Program-made: the position numbers and the translations under genes
Origin: Mesaphorura yosii
Lineage: Eukaryota; Arthropoda; Collembola; Poduromorpha; Tullbergiidae
Reading direction: 5' to 3'
Assembly: GCA_009869945.1 (NCBI GenBank)
Contig: WIXG01000171.1
Span: 99,683-163,682 of the forward strand
Length of the DNA stretch: 64,000 nucleotides
Shown here: positions 52,501 through 61,749 of the stretch, piece after piece
Numbering within the stretch: position 1 is the stretch's first letter
Layout: the number at the start of each line of letters is the position of its first letter
The notes under the pieces: model-generated
The model's input: only the letters and a program-made list of their open reading frames with translations
Database searches by the model: none
Told to the model about the DNA's origin: nothing

Positions 52501-55500
52501 ATTGAACGATGTCCGAGCTGCGATGGACCACCTGAGTAAGTTAAACAGGCGCTGAAGCTTCGGGGACCCTTGAAGAATTTTATTGAATGTGACGATTTCC
52601 GAATAAAATTCATGGCGTCAATTGAACGTGCTTATTTGTGAATAGGCAACGAAAAATCTGCCCAGGAGAAACTGAACAAAACGATGCAGCAAAACTTGAA
52701 TGATCTGCAAACCAAGCACGAAGAGGCTTCAAGGACACTTTCCGATCTTGACAACTCCAAAAAGAAGCTCGCAAACGAGAACTCGGACCTTTCACGCCAG
52801 CTTGAGGATGTTGAGTCTCAAGTGTCGCAGTTGAACGCTCTGAAGGTGCAGCTCGCCCAACAGCTGGAGGACACCAAGCGACACGCCGATGAGGAAGCAC
52901 GCGAACGCGCCACACTCCTCGGCAAATTCCGCAACGTTGAGCACGATCTGGACGGGCTCCGAGAACAGGTAAGCCAAGTTTAGGCAGTTATTATTGACAC
53001 TGAATAAGTGAAGAAGTCATGAAAGAATGACATAAGGTTGAGTAAACTGAGAACAAATATACTAAGTTAGTAATTAGGCTTTATAATTTGATGAGTATAA
53101 TGAACTATAATTACTAAATTTCAATTCGAACAGCTTGACGAAGAGTCCGAGGCCAAGGCAGATCTCCAGAGACAGCTCGCCAAGGCCAACGCTGATGCTC
53201 AGTTGTGGCGTGCCAAGTACGAGTCTGAGGGAATTGCACGCGTCGAAGAGCTGGAAGAATCCAAGTAAGTAGCCATATCATTTGATTACCGCAGCAGAAG
53301 TCATGGGACAATTCTCATTTGACATTTTTTCTATTTTCTAGGCGCAAACTGCAAGCCCGCCTCACGGAGGCTGAGGAGACGATCGAATCCCTCAACCAAC
53401 GGGTCATCGCCTTGGAGAAGACGAAGCAGAGACTGTCTGCCGAGCTGGAGGACATGCAGCTTGAGGTCGAGCGCGCCCAATCGATGGCGGCGCAAATGGA
53501 GAAGAAACAAAAGTACTTCGACAAAATCATCGCCGAATGGAAGACCAAGGTCGACGATCTTGCTGCTGAACTGGACGCTTCTCAGAAGGAGTGCCGCAAC
53601 TATTCCACCGAACTCTTCCGCCTCAAGGCTGTCTTCGAGGAGGGACAAGAACAACTTGACGCAGTTCGACGTGAGAATAAGAACTTGGCTGATGAAATCA
53701 AGGACCTCATGGACCAGATCGGAGAAGGTGGACGAAATATCCACGAGATTGAGAAGGCAAGAAAGCGACTGGAGGCTGAGAAGGAGGAGCTCACCGCCGC
53801 CCTCGAAGAGGCCGAGTCCGCTCTGGAACAGGAAGAAAACAAGGTCCTTCGTGGCCAGCTTGAACTTTCTCAAGTTAGGCAAGAAATCGACAGAAGAATC
53901 CAGGAGAAGGAAGAAGAGTTTGAAAACACACGTAAGAATCATCAACGCGCACTGGACTCCATGCAAGCTAGTTTGGAAGCTGAAGCTAAAGGAAAGGCCG
54001 AGGCACTTCGCATGAAGAAGAAGCTCGAGTCTGACATCAATGAACTTGAAATTGCTCTTGACCACTCGAACAAGGCGAATGCAGAGGCGCAAAAGAGCAT
54101 CAAGAGGTAGTGTTTAATGCAATTCTACGCAACTGACATTCTTGACAATTTCATTTTCTTTAATTCTGGCAATTTATCGTTTCAGATATCAGCAACAACT
54201 CAAGGAGCTCCAACAACAGCTTGAGGAAGAACAACGTGCTCGCGATGAGACGCGTGAACAGCTCCAACTCGCCGAACGACGAGCAAATGCTCTGGCTAAT
54301 GAACTGGAGGAATCAAGAACACTCTTGGAACAGGCCGACCGCGCCAGGAGAACCGCAGAACAAGAACTCACCGACGCTCACGAACAACTCAATGAATTGT
54401 CTGCTCAAACCGGTTCGCTGGCAGCCGCCAAGAGGAAGCTTGAAGGAGAACTTCAAACTCTTCACGTAAGTGAACTTAATTTCAATATGCCATTAAAATT
54501 AGTGGACTAATAATCCAATGATGATGATTCTTCAGGCCGATCTTGAAGAAATCCTCAATGAAGCCAAGAACTCTGAGGAGAAGGCGAAGAAGGCCATGGT
54601 TGATGCCGCCCGACTGGCCGACGAGCTCCGTGCCGAGCAAGAGCACGCGCAAGCCCAGGAGAAGATGCGCAAGGCGATTGAGACCCAGATCAAGGACTTG
54701 CAAGGTAAGACATATCCTCACTGGATTTTAGTGTTACAGTATTTTGTTGCTGTATTAATGATATCGAGAACGTATCACTAGATATTAACAGATGGAAGAT
54801 CTTTGTATTAAGAAATTTGTAAAGTGGAACATTCATCATGAAAGAGAAAGAAATAACGAATGTATGCAAGGGGACTAAGCTGTTACTTAACATCAAGGCG
54901 ATTTCATATATTAAAATTGTAGTGTGAGATCCATCTTCTTCTTCTTTGATTCTAGCAGAACGAAATCTTCATCCTTGCAATGCCATTTTGTAAAGTTCGA
55001 TCGCTTACGGGTGTGGTGATCTTTACGCAATTTTCCGTGGCACAAATCAGGGGCATGTTCATCTCAGCTAAATTAATTGCTTCATGTTTCTCCTTGTTGG
55101 TCATTAGTGATAGGAAGTTGCCAACTTCAATTCTTTTATTTTAACATTTTCCACTGCGGTCTGTCTTCCAAATCAATAACAAACTCCCGATATCGACCAT
55201 AAGCCTATGACTTCATAATTGCAGTGCGCCTTGACGAAGCCGAGCGTGAAGCGCTGAAGGGAGGCAGGAAGATTATCGCCAAGCTGGAAGAGCGTGTCCG
55301 TGCAATTGAGCAAGAACTTGATGGCGAGCAACGGCGACATGCTGATGCCCAGAAGAACCTGCGCAAGGGAGAAAGACGCATTAAGGAACTCACGTTCCAG
55401 GCTGAGGTAAGTTTGATTAAAACATTTTAATAACTATTCAACTACAACATTAGATGTGATTATAAGAGGAGTAGGTGGTTAAGTAAGTGATAAGTCGGAA

Positions 55501-56958
55501 GAAACCGTAAATTAACAGAACATAAATTAACATGGCGCATCTCTAAAAAAAAGAGAATATCTTCCTGAGACTCTTCTTGCTGGCTTCGTCAGCCATGTTT
55601 TGAAATCGAAGAATCGAAGTTATTCGACTCTTTTGACTGAACTCTTTCGTTGCTCTTTCCGGCTTCTTTTTTCTGCTTTCTGATTGGTGGAAACCAAAGG
55701 AGTTAAGGAAAGAGAAAGAGGACCGAGAGAGAAAGAAAAAAAACGAACGGAAAGCAAATGTTGTTTGCGCTGTGCAGTGCAGCATCCATGATTGATAACA
55801 TTCACGTTCTTCATTCATTTTGCAGGAAGACCGAAAGAATCACGAGAGAATGCAAGACCTGGTCGACAAGCTCCAACAGAAGATCAAGACTTACAAGAGG
55901 CAGATTGAGGAGGCCGTAAGTTGAATATTTTCTTTATCCCGTCGTGGCAAACTTGTGAAATGCTAAATTAATATCAAATTAAATCGGGTTGACTTTTTCA
56001 GGAGGAAATCGCTGCCTTGAATTTGGGTAAGTTTCGATTAGTAATAATTTATTATCCGTTTGTCATAGTATATATACTATTTATATCTTACTATATCTCA
56101 TTTATTATATTAAAGCTAAATTCCGCAAAGCACAGCAAGAACTTGAGGAGACGGAAGAGGTAAGCCTGTTGCTTTATTTGCATAATTAGAAATGCAATTT
56201 AGCAATTCGAAACAATCCTCACATCCAATTCTAAAATAGCGCGCCGATATGGCGGAGCAGGCGATGACGAAACTTAGAGCAAAGGGACGTGCTAGCTCAG
56301 CTGCACGTGGATTGAGTCCACCGGTAAGATGATAAAACGCATTTATGCTAAAACTTAGATCCTTATCATTAATCATTCTTTACTCTGTAAATCAATGCAT
56401 CTTGATTGTTGAGTAACTTGCAAATTCATGTCTCTACTTATGTATCTCTCTTTGTTTCTTTCTTTCCGCTCTGTCGTATTCTGTCGTAATCTTCAACCTT
56501 TTCTCGTCGCACGTCGTCGGCCATCATGAATCCGAATCTGGTCACAGCCAAATCCAAGAAGACAAATCGCCTTTGAATAAACTTTCTATTACAAAATAAT
56601 TTACTTGCAATATAACGTCAACAGAGTAAGTACTCAAGTACGATTTGTGTGGAAGTGGAGCGTGTGCTAGAGAAAATGAGTGAATTTGAATTTAAATTGA
56701 ATTCCTGCTCGTTGATTTACCCCAAAATTTGCAAAACTGAATCTTCATTGGTTTGAGTTTATTTTCCTCGATCTTCCATTCCTTTGAACGGATTTCAGTT
56801 GATCTACCTTTTAATTCAAGATTTTGTGTTTTCTAGCCTACAAAACCGTTACGATTCTTGGAATTAACTTTTGTATTTGAATTTTTCAGTATCGACCACC
56901 AAGATATGCTGACGCCAGATCCTACGATCCCTATCAGAACTCGGACGGCTTCTTCTAA
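37562..56958 (+). CDS. Mhc: Muscle myosin heavy chain (class II), complete, with alternative exons
   Basis: This is the thick-filament motor of muscle. Coding exons: 37562-37639, 38156-38240, 38578-38621, [38883-39026 or 39167-39310], 41394-41550, 43072-43099, 43726-43822, 43898-43990, 44063-44126, 44212-44414, 44515-44652, 44719-44838, 44931-45080, 45158-45283, 45349-45393, 45466-45645, 45750-45903, [46085-46137 or 46401-46450], 47037-47124, 47209-47326, [47463-47580 or 48321-48438], 48706-48842, 48925-49051, 50287-50496, 51334-51606, 51699-52001, 52080-52224, 52302-52535, 52646-52968, 53134-53264, 53342-54106, 54186-54465, 54536-54704, 55225-55406, 55826-55915, 56002-56026, 56116-56159, 56240-56323, [56548-56580 or 56890-56958]. 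Phases close at every junction, giving 1957 residues. Visible motifs are the P-loop GESGAGKT, switch I NDNSSRFGK, switch II DIAGFE, the reactive-thiol helix [12 protein letters not shown], and an unbroken heptad-repeat rod from about residue 850 to 1930. No frame break was found. Confidence 0.97.
37745..37930 (-). CDS. Small antisense ORF (61 codons) inside the first Mhc coding intron
   Basis: The frame runs from ATG at 37930 to a stop at 37745, opposite to Mhc, between its first two coding exons. The peptide begins [12 protein letters not shown] and ends with an acidic stretch ([11 protein letters not shown]), a more protein-like composition than most chance frames nearby. No family was recognised, and no polyadenylation signal or intron is evident. 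It may be a chance ORF, a nested small gene or a retrocopy fragment. Confidence 0.2.
   Translation of the reverse strand: MSGSFKCKKENCNYIASLKDFKSRITLGIPSELIAKNVTLICVNNFQLEPEDEEVDMEGIN
38883..39026 (+). CDS. Mhc: Mhc alternative motor exon, version a (equivalent to fly exon 3)
   Basis: The exon has 48 codons in phase 0, AG before and GTGAGT after. It encodes the segment with [17 protein letters not shown] and ends RYYARLIY. It aligns without gaps to version b, which begins 140 bases downstream. In Drosophila the equivalent exon pair lies near the N-terminal motor region around the nucleotide pocket and changes motor kinetics. Confidence 0.93.
39167..39310 (+). CDS. Mhc: Mhc alternative motor exon, version b (equivalent to fly exon 3)
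   Basis: The exon has 48 codons in phase 0, the same length as version a, with [17 protein letters not shown] and ending RYYTKLIY, followed by GTAAGT. The two versions differ mostly in the first ten residues and at positions 17-30. Because both are 144 bases, inclusion of both would keep the frame, so mutual exclusion must be enforced by splicing rather than by frame. Confidence 0.93.
39311..41393 (+). other. Mhc intron after the alternative exon pair
   Basis: The 2.1-kb intron shows no third copy of the NPPK-type exon and no other recognisable exon. It runs from GTAAGT to an ATCGTAG acceptor. Long introns beside mutually exclusive exons often hold splicing control elements, but none can be named here. 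Confidence 0.5.
41551..43071 (+). other. Mhc intron before the 28-base exon
   Basis: About 1.5 kb between the exon ending ...AYTDMLT and the 28-base exon. No further coding exon was seen. Confidence 0.5.
43072..43099 (+). CDS. Mhc: Mhc 28-base microexon before the P-loop
   Basis: The acceptor TTTACAG and donor GTAAGT enclose 28 bases encoding the core of NENQSMLIT, directly N-terminal to GESGAGKT. It enters in phase 1 and leaves in phase 2, so skipping it would shift the frame ahead of the ATP-binding loop. Confidence 0.92.
46085..46137 (+). CDS. Mhc: Mhc alternative loop-2 exon, version a
   Basis: The 53-base exon enters in phase 1 and leaves in phase 0. It encodes [18 protein letters not shown], the actin-binding loop 2 at the 50/20-kDa junction, followed by GTAATT. 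Because 53 is not a multiple of three, joining versions a and b in one mRNA would shift the frame, so the pair must be used one at a time. Confidence 0.9.
46401..46450 (+). CDS. Mhc: Mhc alternative loop-2 exon, version b
   Basis: The 50-base exon has the same entry and exit phases as version a and encodes [17 protein letters not shown], one residue shorter. Its sequence is nearer to the constitutive loop 2 of fly Mhc (GKKGGGFATVSSAYK). The donor CGG|GTTCGT is weak compared with that of version a, so regulated use is likely. Confidence 0.9.
46451..47036 (+). other. Mhc intron after the loop-2 pair
   Basis: About 590 bases of AT-rich sequence between loop-2 version b and the exon beginning [11 protein letters not shown]. 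No third loop-2-like exon was seen. Confidence 0.5.
47463..47580 (+). CDS. Mhc: Mhc alternative converter exon, version a (equivalent to fly exon 11)
   Basis: The 118-base exon enters in phase 2 and leaves in phase 0. It encodes [18 protein letters not shown]...RLGHTK, part of the converter that transmits motion to the lever arm. The donor is AAG|GCAGGT: a GC donor, since the only nearby GT, 4 bases downstream, would break the frame with the next exon. Inclusion together with version b would also break the frame. Confidence 0.92.
47581..48320 (+). other. Mhc sequence between the two converter exons
   Basis: The 740 bases begin with the GC donor GCAGGT and end at the ACACAAAAAG acceptor of converter version b. 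No third converter-like exon was seen. Confidence 0.5.
48321..48438 (+). CDS. Mhc: Mhc alternative converter exon, version b (equivalent to fly exon 11)
   Basis: The 118-base exon has the same phases as version a and encodes [18 protein letters not shown]...RLGHTK. The two versions share the start, KKCA and the last residues and differ between. The donor AAG|GCAAAT is again GC, with no usable GT nearby. The next exon begins [10 protein letters not shown] at 48706. Confidence 0.92.
49052..50286 (+). other. Mhc intron between lever arm and rod, containing the candidate internal promoter
   Basis: The 1.2-kb intron separates the motor/lever-arm part (ending AEDEIK) from the first rod exon. Its last 84 bases are open and in frame with that exon from an ATG at 50203. 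A CACGTG E-box lies at 50131-50136, and the AT-rich word ATTAAAATAG, one mismatch from a MEF2 site, at about 50069-50078. It corresponds to fly intron 12, which holds the myosin rod protein promoter. Confidence 0.5.
50203..50496 (+). CDS. Alternative first coding exon for a myosin rod protein-like isoform
   Basis: An ATG at 50203 opens 28 codons ([14 protein letters not shown]... ending TKDDLLKQ) that run in frame straight through the rod exon's acceptor (CTAAAACAG|AAAATGGAG at 50286/50287) into [14 protein letters not shown] stop codon at 50173-50175 precedes the ATG in the same frame. Within the 28 codons a TACTAA word (branch-point-like) and the acceptor still serve full-length Mhc. A transcript starting in the intron would make a motorless rod of about 1136 residues with a short unique N-terminus. 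Drosophila Mhc makes such a product (myosin rod protein, MRP) from a promoter in the equivalent intron; its unique N-terminus is longer. Transcription here is inferred, not shown. Confidence 0.6.
50497..51333 (+). other. Mhc intron within the rod
   Basis: About 840 bases with no recognisable exon, between the rod exons ending QLG and starting [11 protein letters not shown]. Confidence 0.5.
54705..55224 (+). other. Mhc intron within the distal rod
   Basis: The 520-base intron runs from GTAAGA to AATTGCAG. No exon-like sequence was seen. Confidence 0.5.
55407..55825 (+). other. Mhc intron before the KNHERMQDL exon
   Basis: The 419-base intron contains a purine-rich AG/AAG tract around 55640-55760. 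No exon was recognised. Confidence 0.5.
56002..56026 (+). CDS. Mhc: Mhc 25-base microexon near the rod C-terminus
   Basis: TTTTTCAG and GTAAGT enclose 25 bases encoding EEIAALNL, in phase between KRQIEEA and [12 protein letters not shown]. Skipping it would break the frame. Confidence 0.9.
56324..56332 (+). CDS. Mhc: Mhc C-terminus by retention of the last intron (adds Val-Arg, then stop)
   Basis: If the donor after ...ARGLSPP is not used, translation continues for two codons (GTA AGA) and stops at TGA 56330-56332. This gives the shortest of three possible C-termini. Whether it is made depends on a polyadenylation site in this intron, which was not identified. Confidence 0.3.
   Translation, partial: VR
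56548..56580 (+). CDS. Mhc: Mhc alternative C-terminal exon, short version
   Basis: After the acceptor GGTCACAG, ten codons ([10 protein letters not shown]) and TAA follow in the correct phase. An AATAAA at 56576-56581 overlaps the stop codon and could support an early poly(A) site. It parallels fly exon 18, which provides a short alternative tailpiece. The acceptor has a moderate pyrimidine tract, so the call is less certain than the terminal exon. Confidence 0.5.
   Translation, partial: PNPRRQIAFE
56581..56889 (+). other. Region between the two alternative Mhc C-terminal exons
   Basis: About 310 bases that are 3' UTR of the short-tail form or intron of the long-tail form. They end in a T-rich tract and TTTTTCAG. 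Nothing else was seen. Confidence 0.5.
56890..56958 (+). CDS. Mhc: Mhc terminal exon, long C-terminal tailpiece
   Basis: After a strong acceptor (ATTTTTCAG), 22 codons rich in Tyr, Pro, Asp and Arg ([15 protein letters not shown]... ending GFF) lead to TAA. It follows ARGLSPP in phase 0. It corresponds in position to the fly exon 19 nonhelical tailpiece, though the sequence differs. Confidence 0.85.
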   Translation, partial: YRPPRYADARSYDPYQNSDGFF

Positions 56959-57807
56959 ATCAGAAGCACCAAAATTTCGGACAGCGAAAGCAATTTGATT
57001 CGACACGAACGCCAAATTGGGCCGAGACAAGAACTCTACGTTTCTGACAGTTTTTCTAGTTTACGACGACGCGACGACCAGAAATTGAAATTCAGAGCGA
57101 CGAGGACAAGAAATTAAATTATACATTAGCTTAACGTTTGTCTCTTCTAATCTGTACTGTACTCTTTATCTTCTAATTATATACTACTTGGTGGATAGGA
57201 TTCTTCCCCACGGAAGTTTTCTCCACATATATGTGAGCTATCTAGTCAACTTTAAATTATCGACCTTCGGGTTTCTTCACTTTAGATGAATTCGGCTTAC
57301 GATAAGTTAAATTAGTGTAGTGAGGTAATTAAGCGTGCAGTGCGATAACAATGATTCAAACAATATCTCTTGACCGTTTGCAATGGAAAGAATGGCAAGC
57401 GAGCACTCAGTGCAGTTAATGTTTAGAGTCGGAATGATTTCTTTCATAACATGATGACGACCTTTTTGACTTCAGCAAGAACACAAACATGCATTTGACG
57501 ACACGACGACGACCACGAAATCAGTGGAAGAAGTCGATTCTGAACCGGACTAGACTGCAATTAAAATCTTCTGGCGCTGAATCGCCATTTTAACATTGCA
57601 GATTGGTCAGAGATTCGATCGTGGATGCTAAGATTATACGATTAGATTATTTGAAGTAGCTGACTTGACTTTCAAAATTGTTACCAAATATGTTAATTAG
57701 AATTATTGGGACCTTGCCATGTCATGCAGAGCGGAGTGCCTCCACCTGCGCCTTTAATCTTTGCCTTTCTGTGCTGTGTTTAAAATTGAGCAAAATTGAT
57801 GAATAAA
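56959..57807 (+). terminator. Mhc 3' UTR and candidate polyadenylation signal
   Basis: No further coding sequence follows the stop at 56958. The best AATAAA on this strand is at 57802-57807, which would give a 3' UTR of about 0.85 kb. The exact cleavage site is not visible. Confidence 0.4.
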
Positions 57808-58666
57808 TTAAGGTATTGTATGTAAGTGCAGATGAACCAAACGCGAGCCCGAGCCGTTGAGTTCTTATGCATGTATACTTTTTTGGTACACCAGTTGCTG
57901 GAACCGTTGGCTCAAGTGCAGTTGCTTGCGTATAATTTCCATGCCTGCTTGCTTTTATTGTTTTGATTGCTCCAATGTAATTAAATTCTATCATTTGATC
58001 TAGCCCAGTCGAATCCGGTGGTATTTTCATCAGTTGCACTGTCGCTCCTCGCTGGAATGAAAATTTTACAAACATCGACATTGCATTTATTTTTTATTAT
58101 TCGACGACGGTTGGTGCGAACCAAATCCATGCCACAAGGAAATGCTTTTTGATTTGTATTCGGTAAGTTTTATGTGTCTAAAGTTTAAGTTGTGATTCGA
58201 AAGTGAATCCGTCAACAGCCTCCAGAACGTGGCTCCGTAATTCGTCGCACAGAAACAGCACAAGCACCAGCACATTCGTTCCGGTTGCTTCCCTTTGTTT
58301 TGTTTCTCCTCATCCGCATCCTTGAATTGAGTTGCAGGATTGCCGGTAATCGAACCAAGGAGCGACACAAAAGCTTGAGTCTGTTCTCTTTGGCAGTTGG
58401 GACTTCGACTTCGTCGCTTCCACTTCTCGACGCCTCCACGCCACGAACGGATGAACCAACGAGGGTAACCAGTAACCAGATAAGGTAACTAATTTTGGAA
58501 CCGAATGCATGCAAACCGACATTCTCAAAGGTGAAGAGTGCAGTGCGCTAATGAATTCTGCCGTAATTTTTTCTGAAGTTGGCTTGGCTATCACGAGAAC
58601 AAGGCTTGAATTGGAAATATCCTTCGCGTTTGCATCTATCTGATCAGTCCACCTGAGTGGGTAACA
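57808..58666. other. Intergenic region upstream of the survivin-like gene
   Basis: About 860 bases. Open frames on both strands overlap each other and show no recognisable domain. The region presumably holds the promoter of the gene starting at 58667; no TATA box was identified with confidence. Confidence 0.45.
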
Positions 58667-59475
58667 ATGGCATCCTGGAAGGCGAAACTAAACTTTCCAA
58701 AGGCTTCTTCAAAAGCGACAGCTACAACCTCCTCAGAAATTCCCGTCGATAATGCCAATGAGCCTCAGCCATCGACGTCACGAGCCATGGCTCTGGAATG
58801 CAGCTTAGGGTTGGGCACTAGCGAGCAAGCGACTGGGCTCGCTCCACCGCCAAGTAAGTTGACCGGTACCGGTGATCCTTGCGAATGAGTCAACTGGGAT
58901 TGAAATATTTATGACTTCTAATTTCTACAGACATAAAAGACGTACCCGCAGTTCGCGACTGGTTGAATAAAAAGATGGTCTCAAATCCCGAGGTGGCTGA
59001 TCAAGAGTTTGTGGGCTTCTTGTATGCTGAAAGGATCAAAACATTTATTGACAACAAATGGCCAACTTGGTTGGATGATGCCAAGACCAACGATTCCAGC
59101 GGCAGGAGAAGCAGCAGGAAGAGGAGCGCTGCAATTACCGAGCCGGGCCCAGACCTCTGCATGGCGTATGCACTGGCAATGGCTGGATTTATGTATTGCA
59201 CCGAAGAAAAGGAGGTCAAGTGCTTCGTCTGCCATCGGCGCAAAAATGTAAATGAATTTTCCAACATCACTGACCCCTGGGAAGCTCACAAAGAAATGTT
59301 TTCCGAGTGTCCCTTAATCAAATTGGGGAAGCGTGCCAAACCGGACGAGTACAATTTGAACACTGTTCTAATGCTGATGGGTGAATGTGAAGCTCTGCGG
59401 CTAGAATATGAATACCTTCAGCTTGAGAAGAGAACACAAGAAATGCTGGAGGAGTTGGACCAAGAAGAAGAATGA
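58667..59475 (+). CDS. Survivin/deterin-like BIR-domain protein, 243 residues, two exons
   Basis: Exons 58667-58853 and 58931-59475 join in phase 1 across a 77-base GTAAGT...CTACAG intron. Survivin-family proteins act in the chromosomal passenger complex at mitosis and can restrain apoptosis. Residues about 97-194 form one BIR domain: RIKTFIDNKWPTW, then AMAGFMYCTEEKEVKCFVC, then DPWEAHKEMFSECPLIK. The zinc ligands are C160, C163, H182 and C189. A C-terminal charged helix (about 215-243) matches the long survivin helix. The 60-residue N-terminus is Ser/Thr/Ala-rich and disordered, making the protein longer than human survivin (142 residues). A basic insertion (GRRSSRKR) sits before the first zinc ligand, and the C-to-H spacing is 18 rather than 16. 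A single BIR without RING or CARD favours survivin over other IAPs. Confidence 0.8.
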
Positions 59476-60541
59476 ATTAACTGCCTTTACGACGCTTCCG
59501 GTCTTTTGACTGCCCACTATTATTTTAATAATTCCGCTTTCAGCTTGTAATTTTAAAACATAAGTTTGTACTTTTAATTTTCTTCGTGCTCTTATGTCGT
59601 ATTTTAGGTCGTATTTAGATAGTTTCGTATTTTTGTATTTTCGTATTAAGAGGCGAAGAAATAGAATGGAGTTCGGTTTTAACTTTAGCAATTGAAGTCG
59701 AATGTCGAATGTCCAAGGATTGTCCTGCCGAACACTGAATTGAGTAGTAGTGATCCCCAAGTAGGTAAAGGAATAAATACGTAGATCAACGAGGAACATT
59801 CCATATATCCAGCCCAAATATTAATGTTTGCTTCTTAGGCCGTGTCTACCGCTGAAAACGACTTTGCAGTCATCCGAGCAAAGCGATAAGGTTTCTAAGA
59901 ATTGCATTTCCGTTGCACAAATAGTCACTACGAGTTTCCAAACTTTGATTGCACCTTCATTTTGCACAATCTAAGTGGATGCCGCATTGCAGTTGATGTT
60001 ACCTTCCCCTAAAGTTATCCCGACAAGGCACACATTTTCCGCCGGCATAGCGGAAAGGCACACTTGACGGTTGAATTTCTGCAAAATCATATGGCATCAC
60101 CGGCGGACTCTCATCTCTCTCCCGTGCGCAGTTTAGCGGTGCATTCCCGAGTTGTTTTCAAGCCTCTCGCCATTCCACTAGCGCTGGCATGTACACTGCG
60201 CGAAGTTTTGTCTGGACTGCGGTGTCCCGTACTCGCGTGGAGCTACTCAGCAGCAACTCTCTTAACCGTGCGTAAAGCTAAAAACTGATGTGCACGAGTT
60301 AACTCCCTCAAATGGACTGCCTCTTTTGTTTTTGTTTTGTTTTGTTATGTTTTGAGAAAAGGAATGATTCCGTAAGAAATCATTTGCATTCTCAAAATAG
60401 GAGTTTCGAGAATAAGTCGATTGCATATTTTCATGTTTTGAGAATTCGCGTATCTACGCTTTTATCGCTAAAAAATTGGAAAAATGCGAACTTTGCCAAA
60501 TTTTGAGAATTTGTTTTTTAAAATGGACGGTGGAATCCTTT
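59476..60541. other. 3' flank of the survivin-like gene and intergenic DNA
   Basis: AATAAA at 59772-59777 lies about 300 bases past the stop and is the likely poly(A) signal. Beyond it no gene was seen. T-rich runs of the TTTTGTTTTG type occur near 60328-60350. Confidence 0.5.
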
Positions 60542-61648
60542 TGAGAGGCTTGAGACCCTCTTGAGCACCACCTCAACCGTCTCAAACTGGTCGATTCAGT
60601 AAACTCCCTCACCGGGTCTCACTGCTCTCACATTTCTGAGACGGTATCAGAGGGTCTCAGTTGCAATTTGCCCCTTGTTCTCCCATTTCGTGGCGCATTG
60701 GTTCCATTTAGTATTCAAGTATATTGAGAATTTTTTTTGAAAGTGCAACAATTACATTTCGTAAAAATTAAAAGAGCATTAAAATTAAAACGCTTAGTGC
60801 AATGAACGTGTTTTCTTAAAATTCGAAAATTATCTGGTCATTTTTATTTGGGCAGTCTCCGTTTATTGAACAAAATATTTTGACTTCGCTGTGTTGAATA
60901 TTTGGGCTCTGGCTCAAAAACAAGAGCACTGACTCGAATATTTCTCCAGATAGAACTGGGATATTATATCACAAATCTTTGATTGATTAGAACTTCTAAT
61001 GTAACTACAAATTCAGCTATATTTCAGTGAGAGCTGAGCAGTAGACGGTCAGTGCAATTATTGTCGGTGCCGCTACTGCTCATTCATTAATTCTATTGGA
61101 AAAACGAGTGGAAAAATCAAAAATTCATCTCTGGCTCGTGAAACAAAATTTGTTCACTTATTTAAATTATATGATTGGTTTATTTCTATGCGCAATAAAC
61201 TTTCTACCATATCCATTCGAAGGGCACTGACTGTGACAGCACTAACCCTTCAGTTCTTCCCGATTAACTAAGTCGATGCACAATTGACACAGAATCGCCC
61301 TAAAGAATTTGAAAAATTTAATTAAATGACCCCGATTAACTAATTAAATATATGAAACACAGTATGTTTTCAATTTCATATTCAGTGGATGCCAATAACT
61401 TTGTCATTGCGGTCTAGATATAAGAAAAGCATATGTGAGACCGTGTTTAACCTACGCTTAAGATTTCTGGCTCAGTGAGGCTGTTTTTCGGTCTTAACTT
61501 GAGGCTGAGAAGAGTACGAAATCGACTGATTCCGGAACTCCACCAATGACACAGTTTTTAGTCTCAGCATCAGTGAGATCAGTTTCAGTCTTACCGATAC
61601 CAAATTACTGAATCGATTCTGAGCCTAAGAGTCAGTTGAGGCCTCTCA
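60542..61648. mobile_element. Possible non-autonomous transposon with imperfect inverted ends
   Basis: TGAGAGGC (60542) and CGATTCAGTAA (60592-60602) on the left recur as reverse complements on the right in the mirrored order (TTACTGAATCG 61605-61615; GCCTCTCA 61641-61648). Both ends are also rich in CTGAGAC/GTCTCA words. The spacing between the two words differs (50 and 33 bases), so the arms are imperfect. The roughly 1.1-kb interval has no coding capacity. It could be a degenerate DNA transposon or two unrelated low-complexity patches. Confidence 0.3.
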
Positions 61649-61749
61649 GAATGAGTTAGTGAATTCACCTACAGGGCCTAGTTGATTACTATCAGAATCT
61701 AGTCTAGTAACTTTTTCAATTTTCTATTTTCAGCAGCCATATGCAGCGA
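61649..61749. other. Short gap before the ankyrin ORF stop codon
   Basis: This is 3' flanking sequence of the minus-strand ankyrin ORF. Nothing was recognised in it. Confidence 0.5.

Noticed and set aside
53331-54092. Minus-strand 253-codon frame opposite the long Mhc rod exon
   Set aside because: It is a shadow of the heptad-repeat coding sequence, which is clearly the real gene on the plus strand.
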